Part shown: in pieces, positions 1 to 7,600 of the stretch | How positions within the stretch are numbered: the first letter of the stretch is position 1 | Layout: each line of letters opens with the position of its first letter | Assembly: GCA_035540495.1 (NCBI GenBank) | Contig: DATLGL010000060.1 | Span: forward strand, 1-64,000 | Direction of reading: 5' to 3' | Length of the DNA: 64,000 nucleotides | Source of the DNA: DASVEG01 sp035540495 | Lineage (GTDB): Bacteria > Actinomycetota > Acidimicrobiia > Acidimicrobiales > CADCTF01 | Translations under genes and position numbers: made by a program | Notes under the pieces: generated by a model | What the model saw: only the letters and a program-made list of their open reading frames with translations | Told to the model about the DNA's origin: nothing | Database searches by the model: none

Positions 1-113
1 GCCCGCACGTCCGCGGCCACCCACCACACCACCGACCACCCCACTGACCCCAGCCTGCCCTTCTGACGTCGGCAGGCGGGGTCGGGGCGTGGCGCTGCCC
101 TGGATGCTTCCGG

Positions 114-584
114 TTAGCGGACGACGTCGATGCCCCGGGCAGCGCCGACGGCCACGGCGACCGCCCACACGACCAGGCCGCCGGCCATCCAGCCCAGGAC
201 ACGACCCCGGCGGGCGCCCGTGGCGAGTGCGGCGACCGCCGCAACGTGGGTGCCCGTCGAGATGGGGGCGATGAGCGCGAGCCCCGGTACGCCCCACCGC
301 TGGGCGAGCCGGCGCGCGCGCTCGGCTCGGCGACTCGGGGGCGTCGCTTCGGGCTCGCGCCGGCGCCGGCGTCGCCACCACCGCAAGAGCCGATCGCCGG
401 CGACGACGACCAACGCCACGGTGGTGAGGTTGCCGAGGAACGCGACCGCCGCGACCGGCGCCGCCGGCATGCCCGCGAGGACCGCCGCCGGGATGACGAC
501 GAGCACCTCGATCACTGGCGTCGCGGCGGCGAGGAAGACCAGCAGGTACGACCACCAGCTACCGGCGTCGAAGGTCACGTCCAC
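114..584 (-). CDS. Small multi-drug export family membrane protein
   Basis: About 156 residues with several hydrophobic segments: one near the N-terminus containing FLAAATPVIEVLVVIPAAV, a second around the AFLGNLTTVALVVVAG stretch, and two C-terminal ones. They are separated by an Arg-rich loop (LLRWWRRRRRREPEA). The N-terminal ATPVIEVLVVIP pattern and overall layout fit the COG2426/Sm_multidrug_ex family of small integral membrane proteins, whose substrate is not established. The open frame runs on upstream into the frameshifted DUF1684 gene, so the true start is placed at a GTG ending at 584, just after that gene's proper stop; a second GTG two codons later is possible. The family call is from pattern, not a search. 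Confidence 0.6.
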   Translation of the reverse strand: MDVTFDAGSWWSYLLVFLAAATPVIEVLVVIPAAVLAGMPAAPVAAVAFLGNLTTVALVVVAGDRLLRWWRRRRRREPEATPPSRRAERARRLAQRWGVPGLALIAPISTGTHVAAVAALATGARRGRVLGWMAGGLVVWAVAVAVGAARGIDVVR

Positions 585-639
585 GGCCGTTCCGCCGTGA
601 CGTTGCCGCCCCGGGGCAGGAAACTCTCGGAGGAAGGGG

Positions 640-1247
640 TCACAGCCGTTCGCCGGCCTCCATGCGGACGTCGAGCCGGCTGCCGGGCGGGGCGAGCGGG
701 CAGCTCCACCGCGGGTCGTGCGCGCATGAGGGGTGATAGGCGAAGTTGAAGTCCAGCACCAGGTCGCCTGATCCGGTCGACCCCAGGTCCGCGCCCTTGA
801 CGGTGTCCAGCAGGTACCGGCCGCCGCCGTAGGTCGTGTCGCCGGCGGTCGCGTCGCGAAACGGCAGGAACAGCCCGCCGCCGTACCCCTCCAGCCCAGC
901 CAGTACACGTCCAGCGCGCCCCAAGGCAGCTCGACCCGGCCGCAGCGGCGGAACTGCACGACCGCGCCGGTCGACGTGCCCACGTCGAAGACGGCACCCT
1001 CGACCTCGGTGTCCAACGCGGCGACGACGGCGAACGAGGGGTCGTAGTCGAAGCAGCGCAGCCCCCCGAATCCGGCTCGGGCGTCCGCAGGCAGCGGCGA
1101 CTGGGGATGGTGGCTGAACAGCTGGCTGCGGACCGCTCGCCAGTGCTCGTGCGCGCCATGCGGGCCGGCAGGGAGACGATCACGGACCTCTGCGTACAGC
1201 TGCGCGATCCGGCGGCGCCAGTCCAGCAACGCCAGCACATCGTCCAC
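640..1247 (-). pseudogene. DUF1684 protein, frameshifted by a 5-bp tandem duplication
   Basis: The N-terminal part (start GTG at 1247, good AGGAGGT ribosome site) carries the DUF1684 pattern: SHHPQSPLPADARAGF, then GLRCFDYDPSF and DVYWL. The C-terminal half lies in another frame and carries the family's most conserved stretch, GYGGGLFLPFRDAT, YGGGRYLLDTVKGADLG, and DFNFAYHPSCAHDPRWSCP. The frames are separated at 892-901, where the pentamer CAGCC occurs twice in tandem. Removing one copy restores a continuous YWLEGYGGG reading. The gene therefore ends at 640. It follows the EamA gene by one base, so the two probably form one transcript. It is either a recently broken gene or a sequencing/assembly error. 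DUF1684 has no assigned function. Confidence 0.85.
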
Positions 1248-1248
1248 G

Positions 1249-2172
1249 TCAGACCTCCTGACGGGTGGGCGCCACCGGCGCCTCGACCGACGGCCGCACC
1301 CGCAGGCGTCCTTCGGCGATCGCTGCGCCCAGGAACACGACGGCGGCGCCGACGAAGATGTTCCACGTCAGGGGATCGTTTTGCACCAGGACCCCCAAGA
1401 ACACGGCGACGATGGGGATCAAGTACGTCACCATCGACGCGCTGGTTGCCCCGACGTCGGTGATCAACCGGAAGTACAGCAGGTAGGCCAATCCGGTGCC
1501 CACCGCGCCCAGGACCACAACGCTGCCCAGCACCAGCGGGTCGGTAGACACCGGCGACCACGCGACGAATGGGGCCGCGAGGATCATCACGGCCGCACCG
1601 ACGGACAGCTGGGCGGCCGAGAGGGACAGCGGTGCGAGGCCACGATGGGCCAGGAACCTGCGGGTGTAGACGAAGGCCACCCCGTAGCAGGCCGCAGCTG
1701 CGAGGCACGCCAGCTGTCCGGAGACGGCATTGACCCGCCCGTCGGTATTCCACGGGCCGACCACCACCACCACGCCGACGAACCCCAGCACCAGGCCGAG
1801 GGTGCGCTGCGGCGACCAGCGCTCCTCGGGAAGCGCGGCCAGCGCAACCGCCAGCGTGAACAGCGGCGTCGACCCGTTGAGGATGCCCGCCATCCCGGAC
1901 GTGACCCGCTGCTCCCCCCAGGCGAACAGGAAGAAGGGGATGATGTTCGCCACCACGCTCATCACGGCGAGGTGCCCCCACACGGCGCGCTGGCGCGGCA
2001 GGCGGATGTCGCTCAACGCGACAATGACCAGCAGCACCGCGGACGCCGCGACCAGCCGGCCGAGCACCACCTGCGTCGGCGTCAGCTCCTCGACAGCGAT
2101 CTTGATCAGCAGGAAGCTCGAGCCCCAGATCAACGCGAGCAGCGACAGCCGTCCCATGCTGGCGCGGGTCAC
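1249..2172 (-). CDS. EamA/DMT-family metabolite transporter
   Basis: 307 residues with about ten hydrophobic helices in two repeats, the usual length and architecture of EamA (RhaT/DMT) transporters. The first repeat opens with LALIWGSSFLLIKIAVEEL, matching the conserved WGSsF motif; the second with AAAACYGVAFVYTRRFL. The GTG start overlaps the hydrolase stop upstream as GTGA. The substrate cannot be read from the sequence. A second EamA gene lies at 10574-11494. Leucine codons here are mostly CTG, while that paralogue uses mostly CTC, one of the signs that the left end of the window differs from the rest. Confidence 0.85.
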   Translation of the reverse strand: MTRASMGRLSLLALIWGSSFLLIKIAVEELTPTQVVLGRLVAASAVLLVIVALSDIRLPRQRAVWGHLAVMSVVANIIPFFLFAWGEQRVTSGMAGILNGSTPLFTLAVALAALPEERWSPQRTLGLVLGFVGVVVVVGPWNTDGRVNAVSGQLACLAAAACYGVAFVYTRRFLAHRGLAPLSLSAAQLSVGAAVMILAAPFVAWSPVSTDPLVLGSVVVLGAVGTGLAYLLYFRLITDVGATSASMVTYLIPIVAVFLGVLVQNDPLTWNIFVGAAVVFLGAAIAEGRLRVRPSVEAPVAPTRQEV

Positions 2173-2861
2173 GCGGCCACCACCGCGTCCGCGAGCCAGC
2201 GATCGACCGCCCCGGCCACCTCGGCGTACACCTCGGCTGGTGTGCGTCCGGCCCGCCGAGGGACGGCGAAGACGTGGTCAGCGTCGTCGACGACGTGCAC
2301 GGCGACCGGCACCGTCAGCCGCGCGCGGTGGGCAGCAAAGACGTCGTCGGGAAACAGCCGGTCTCGCGAACCGTGGACGAACAGCACCGGTACGGCGAGG
2401 TCAGGCCAGTGGTCCACTCGTGGCCCGCCTCGCCCCGCCGAGGCAACCAGGGGGTAGTTGAGCAGCGCCAGGCCCGCCAGTGGCTCGCCCTGGGCTGACA
2501 GCAGGCTGGCCATCCGACCGCCCATGGAGCGCCCGCCCGCGACCAGCGGGCGGCCGGGATAGGCGTCGCGGACCCAGCCGAGCACATCGCGATAGGCGGT
2601 CAGCAGGCGGCCTGTCGCGTCCGGCGACCGTCGGCCTGCCTCGGCGTACCCGAAGTTGAACGTGACCACCACGTGTCCCGTCGCAGCGACAGCGGCCGCG
2701 ACCCCCCGGTGGACGTGGTGGTCCAGACGCGACCCGGCCCCGTGCGCCAGCACGATCACGTGCCCGTCCGGCGGTCCGGCGGCGAAGACCTCTGCGGACG
2801 TGTCGACGACCGACTGCGGCGGTGCGAGCGGGATGCGGTGCGAGGTGGGATCGATCGTCAA
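2169..2861 (-). CDS. Alpha/beta hydrolase, KANL3/Tex30-like
   Basis: About 230 residues. It shows the features of the small COG3571-type hydrolases: an oxyanion segment VLAHGAGSRLDH, the nucleophile elbow GRSMGGRM (catalytic Ser), a later HGSRDRLFP segment with the likely acid, and DDADHVFAV with the likely catalytic His. The substrate is unknown. The frame is open further upstream, but a TTG ending at 2861 has GGAG five bases before it and gives the length expected of the family; this start is inferred. The stop overlaps the EamA start by four bases, so translation is probably coupled. It is divergent from the YdcF gene across a ~57-base intergenic region. Confidence 0.7.
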   Translation of the reverse strand: MTIDPTSHRIPLAPPQSVVDTSAEVFAAGPPDGHVIVLAHGAGSRLDHHVHRGVAAAVAATGHVVVTFNFGYAEAGRRSPDATGRLLTAYRDVLGWVRDAYPGRPLVAGGRSMGGRMASLLSAQGEPLAGLALLNYPLVASAGRGGPRVDHWPDLAVPVLFVHGSRDRLFPDDVFAAHRARLTVPVAVHVVDDADHVFAVPRRAGRTPAEVYAEVAGAVDRWLADAVVAA

Positions 2862-2918
2862 CGGTTCTCCGGCGCTGGGGGCCCGCCGATGGTAGCCGCG
2901 GACGGTAGCGTTCCCAGC

Positions 2919-3563
2919 GTGAGGGGATTGCGCAGTGCGGGCCGTGTGGGGACCGCCGCGATCATGCTGGTGGCGGTCTACGTCCTGGCGACCGCCGGCC
3001 AGGTGCTGCTCGCGGCGCGCAACGACGACCGTGGTCCCGCCGACGCCATCATCGTGCTCGGTGCGGCGCAGTACGACGGCCGCCCGTCGCCGGCCCTGCA
3101 GGACCGCCTCGACCACGCCATCGCGCTGTACCGGGACGGCAAGGCCCCGGTGGTGTGGGTCACCGGAGGACGCAAGGCGGGCGACCGGTTCACCGAGGCG
3201 TCCGCCTCGTCGCGGTACCTGATCCGCAACGGCATCCCCAACGACGCGCTGGAGCTCGAGGTGCAGGGCGGCAACTCCTACGAGTCGCTGTCCGCTGCCG
3301 CGCGGTATCTGCGCGACCGCGACCAGCGCAACGTGCTGCTGGTCAGCGATCCGTGGCATGCGTACCGGATCCAGGCGATCGCCCGTGAGGTCGGGCTGCG
3401 GCCGAGGTTCTCCGCAGCCGGCCCTCGCGGCGTGACCGGGGACACGCTGCGGCGCGTGACCTACGAGACCGTGGCGGTGTCGGTCGGGCGGATCATCGGC
3501 TACCGCCGGCTGACCGGTCTCGGGCAGCGATGGGGCTCTCCGCTGACGGTCTCCTTGAGATGA
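2919..3563 (+). CDS. YdcF/DUF218-family membrane-anchored protein
   Basis: About 214 residues. An N-terminal hydrophobic anchor (TAAIMLVAVYVLATAGQVLL) is followed by the DUF218 core: DAIIVLGAAQYDGRPSPALQ, then WVTGGRK, GNSYESL and LLVSDPWHAYRIQAIA. Family members such as YdcF and SanA are linked to cell-envelope or vancomycin-tolerance phenotypes, but their chemistry is not firmly known. The GTG at 2919 is chosen because it sits just before the anchor; the longer frame upstream overlaps the divergent hydrolase. The 3' end overlaps the convergent kinase gene by 71 bases. Confidence 0.8.
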   Translation: MRGLRSAGRVGTAAIMLVAVYVLATAGQVLLAARNDDRGPADAIIVLGAAQYDGRPSPALQDRLDHAIALYRDGKAPVVWVTGGRKAGDRFTEASASSRYLIRNGIPNDALELEVQGGNSYESLSAAARYLRDRDQRNVLLVSDPWHAYRIQAIAREVGLRPRFSAAGPRGVTGDTLRRVTYETVAVSVGRIIGYRRLTGLGQRWGSPLTVSLR

Positions 3564-4689
3564 CAAAGGAGAACACGCTGCCCCCGTCCGGTCCCGGTGC
3601 GACGTCGAGGCGACCGCCGTTGCGCTCAGCGATCCGTGCGCACAGCGCGAGGCCCAGGCCCCCCTCGGCTGCGATCCGGTGGGCGGACGTGGTCAGCAGG
3701 CGGTCGCGCTCTTCCGGGGAGACCCCGATGCCGTTGTCCGACACGCAGATCTCCCACCCTTCGGGACGCTCCGCAGCGGCGATGCGAACCGTCGGCGTCC
3801 GCCCCGGCGGGACGAACTTGATCGCATTGCTGATCAGGTTCTGCATGACCTGCGTCAGCTGGGTGCGGTTGTAGCGAACGACCGGCAAGGGCTGCGCCTG
3901 CACGTCGGCACCGCGCTCGGCGATCGTGGCCTCCAGGGCGAGCAGAACCTCCGCCGTGACCTCGCTCAACGGCACGTCCTCGGCGGTCGCGTCCGCACCG
4001 GCCCGTGCGTAGGCCAGCATGCCGTCGATCAGCCGTTGCATGCGCTCGACGCCACGCTCGATCGCGCCCGTGATCTGCTGGACCTCCGGGTCGCTGTCGG
4101 GGGTGGTGTGCTCCCGCAGCAGCTGGCTGTACCCGGCGATGACGCGAAGCGGCTCGGCGAGATCGTGCGACGCCATCGCCGCCAGGTCGGCCAGGTCGGT
4201 ATTGGACCGCTGCAGCTCCTCGGCCTGGCGTTGCAGCAATGTCGCTGCCGCCTCCCGCTCGGCAGCCACCACTGCGAGCTCGTCAGCCTGGCGGCGCAGC
4301 AGCCGGTTTGCCCGCGACAGCTCGAGAAAGGCCTGCACCTTCGATCGCAGCAGCACCGGGTCGAACGGTTTGCTGACGAAGTCGACGGCGCCGGCCGAGT
4401 ACCCACGTAGCGCCGTCTGCGAGCCCGTCGTGGCGGTGAGGAAGATCAGCGGCACGTGGCGGGTGCGCTCGCGCTGCTTGATCAGCTCCGCCACCTCGAA
4501 ACCGTCCAGGCCGGGCAGCTGGACGTCAAGCAGGATGACGTCGAACTCCTCGACCAGCAGCCGCTGCAGCGCCTCCTCGCCCGACTCGGCGACGGTGATC
4601 TCGCAATCCAGCGCCTCCAGCAGCGCCTGCAGCGCCATGAGGTTGCTCGGCCGGTCGTCGACGAGCAGGACGCGTTGTGGCTCGGTCAT
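3493..4689 (-). CDS. Response regulator-histidine kinase fusion
   Basis: 398 residues from ATG at 4689 (GGGG upstream); an ATG eight codons earlier would overlap the big kinase. Residues 1-120 form a receiver domain with DD at 11-12, phospho-acceptor Asp55 in LLDVQLPG, and Lys in the FVSKPFDP segment. A coiled-coil linker (LLRRQADELAVVAAEREAAA) leads to a HisKA domain with H-box MASHDLAEPLR, then an ATPase with N-box QNLISNAIKF, G1 DNGIGV and G2 GGLGLAL. No membrane segment is visible, so it is probably cytosolic and takes its phosphate from another kinase. The 1668-residue hybrid kinase ends only eight bases upstream, making a two-protein relay likely. Confidence 0.9.
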   Translation of the reverse strand: MTEPQRVLLVDDRPSNLMALQALLEALDCEITVAESGEEALQRLLVEEFDVILLDVQLPGLDGFEVAELIKQRERTRHVPLIFLTATTGSQTALRGYSAGAVDFVSKPFDPVLLRSKVQAFLELSRANRLLRRQADELAVVAAEREAAATLLQRQAEELQRSNTDLADLAAMASHDLAEPLRVIAGYSQLLREHTTPDSDPEVQQITGAIERGVERMQRLIDGMLAYARAGADATAEDVPLSEVTAEVLLALEATIAERGADVQAQPLPVVRYNRTQLTQVMQNLISNAIKFVPPGRTPTVRIAAAERPEGWEICVSDNGIGVSPEERDRLLTTSAHRIAAEGGLGLALCARIAERNGGRLDVAPGPDGGSVFSFVISRRPSAESPIAARDRSAGGSR

Positions 4690-4697
4690 GTCAGCCC

Positions 4698-7600
4698 CTA
4701 CCGGGACAGCCACATCCGCATCAGGGACACGAGCTGGTCGATCTCGACCGGCTTCGTGATGTAGTCCGAGGCGCCCGAGGCGATGCTCTTCTCACGGTCG
4801 CCGGTCATCGCCTTCGCCGTCAGGGAGATGATCGGCAGGCGCTGGAACTGCGGCATGCTGCGGATGGCGCGACAGGTCTCGTAGCCGTCCATCTCCGGCA
4901 TCATGATGTCCATCAGCACGAGGTCGACGTCGGTGTTGCGCAGCAGCACGTCGATGCCCTTCTTGCCGTTCTCCGCGAACAGCACCTCCATGCCGTAGCT
5001 CTCCAGCGCGCTGGTCAGGGCGAACACGTTGCGCACGTCGTCGTCGACGACCAGGATCTTGCGGCCTTCCAGGGTGCTGTCCGCGGTGCGGCTGCGTTCG
5101 GCGGGCAGCGGCTGCGGTCGGCGGATCGGCATGGAACGCGCCGACTCGACCGTCGCGGTGGACGTGAGGAAGGGCACCTGTTCGTCCTCATCCGCCGACG
5201 GGACCTCGATGATCGGCTCGACGGCCTCCAGCTCTGACGGGACGTACAGGGTGAAGGTGCTTCCCCGGCCCAGCTCGCTCTCGACCCGGATCTCGCCGCC
5301 CAGCAGCCGGGCGATCTCCCGGCTGATCGACAGGCCAAGCCCGGTACCGCCGTACCGGCGGCTGGTGGTGCCGTCCTCCTGCTGGAAGGCCTCGAAGATC
5401 AGCTGCAGCTTGTCTTCGGCAACCCCGATACCGGTGTCGCTGACGGAGAACTCCAGCACCTTCTCGGCCTCGTTGAGGATCGGGTTGCGGAACTGCTCGT
5501 CGGGGTTCGCCAGGCCGATGCACAGCGTCACGCCCCCCTGCTCGGTGAACTTGAAGGCGTTGGACAGCAAGTTGCGCAGGATCTGCTGCAGCCGCTGGCC
5601 GTCGGTGGTGATCTGGTCAGGGACGTCGTCGGAGAGCTCGATGGTGAACGACAGGTCCTTCTCCTCCGCGACGGGGCGGAAGGTGCGCTCGACGTAGTCC
5701 AGCAGCTCGCCGGGCTCCACCCGCGCGGGTGCGATGTCCATCTTCCCGGCCTCGACCTTGGACAGGTCCAGGATGTCGTTGATCAGCTCCAGCAGGTCGC
5801 TGCCGGCGGCGTAGATCGTGTTCGCGAACTCGATCTGCTGGGGGGTGAGGTTCTGGTCGACGTTGTCGGCCAGCAGCTTGGTGAGGATCAGCAGACTGTT
5901 GAGCGGCGTCCGCAGCTCGTGGGACATGTTGGCCAGGAACTCTGACTTGTAGCGAGACGACAAGGCGAGTTGCTCGGCCTTCTCCTCCACGCCTCGTCGG
6001 GCCAGTTCGATCTCGCGGTTCTTGAGCTCGATGTCGCGGTTCTGCTCCGACAGCAGCGCCGCCTTCTCCTGCAGCTCGGCGTTGGTCTTGCGCAGCTCGT
6101 CTTGCTGTGTCTGCAGCTCGCGCGACTGGCTTTGCAGCTCCTGGGTCAACCGCTGCGACTGCTCGAGCAGCTCCTCGGTGCGCATGTTCGCCAGGATCGT
6201 GTTCAACACGATGCCGATGGTCTCCATGGTCTGGTCCAGGAACGTGCGCTCGGTGTCGGTGAACGGGCGCAGCGACGCCAGCTCGATGACCGCCAGCACC
6301 TGCTCTTCGAACAGCACCGGCAGCACCACGACGTTGACAGGAGCCGATGCGACGAGCCCGGAGGTGATCTGCAGCTGCTCGGCTCGGGCGTCGGAGATCA
6401 GGATCGGCTTGCCCTCGACCGCTGCCTGCCCGACGAGCCCCTCACCGAGCTTGAACGTGTCGGAGACCCCGTCGGTCGACGTGTAGCCGTAGCTCGCGAT
6501 CAGTCGCAGGCGCGGATCTGTGTCAGTGGGGTCGAGCATGAAGAAGGCGCCGAGCTGCGCGGACGCGACGGGCGTCACCTCGGACATGATCAGCCGCGAC
6601 ACCGTGCCCAGGTCCCGCTGGCCCTGCAGCATCGAGGAGATCTTGGCGAGGTTGGTCTTGAGCCAGTCCTGCTCCGCATTGCGCTGCGTGGTGTCACGCA
6701 GGTTCGCGATCATCTGGTTGATGTTGTCCTTGAGCTCGGCGACCTCGCCCTCGGCCTGCACGGTGATGGACCGGGTCAGGTCGCCCTGGGTCACCGCCGT
6801 GGACACCTCGGCGATGGCACGCAGCTGTGTGGTCAGCGTGCGGGCCAGCTGGTTGACGTTGTGGGTCAGGTCCTTCCAGGTGCCGGCGACACCGGGCACC
6901 TCCGCCTGACCGCCCAGCTTGCCCTCCGTGCCGACCTCCTTGGCGACACGGGTCACCTCGTCGGCGAACGAAGACAGCTGGTCCACCATCGTGTTGATGG
7001 TGTTCTTCAGCTCCAGGATCTCCCCGCGCGCGTCCACGGTGATCTTCTGGCTCAGGTCACCCTTGGCCACCGCGGTCGTCACCTGCGCGATGTTGCGGAC
7101 CTGGTTCGTCAGGTTGCCGGCCAGCTGGTTGACGTTCTCCGTCAGGTCACGCCACGTCCCGGAGACGCCGGGCACCGCCGCCTGACCGCCCAGCTTCCCC
7201 TCCGTGCCGACCTCGCGGGCCACACGAGTCACCTCGTCGGCGAACGACGACAGCTGGTCGACCATCGCGTTGATGGTGTTCTTCAGCTCCAGGATCTCCC
7301 CGCGCGCGTCCACGGTGATCTTCTGGCTCAGGTCACCCTTGGCCACCGCGGTCGTCACCTGCGCGATGTTGCGGACCTGGCTGGTCAGGTTGCCGGCCAT
7401 GTTGTTGACGTTCTCGGTCAAGCGCTTCCAGGTGCCCGAGACCCCCTCCACCTCGGCCTGACCGCCCAGGCGGCCTTCAGTGCCGACCTCCTTGGCGACG
7501 CGCGTCACCTCGTCGGCGAACGACGACAGCTGGTCGACCATCGTGTTCAGCGTGTTCTTCAGCTCGAGGATCTCGCCCCGCACGTCGACGGTGATCTTCT

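Noticed and set aside
1..113. Frame-1 open stretch ending in TGA at 64-66 and a GCCTGCC/GGCAGGC hairpin at 53-77
   Set aside because: Only 21 codons, His/Thr/Pro-rich, cannot be tied to a gene; the hairpin has no U-tract. Could be the 3' end of a gene outside the window, but unsupported.
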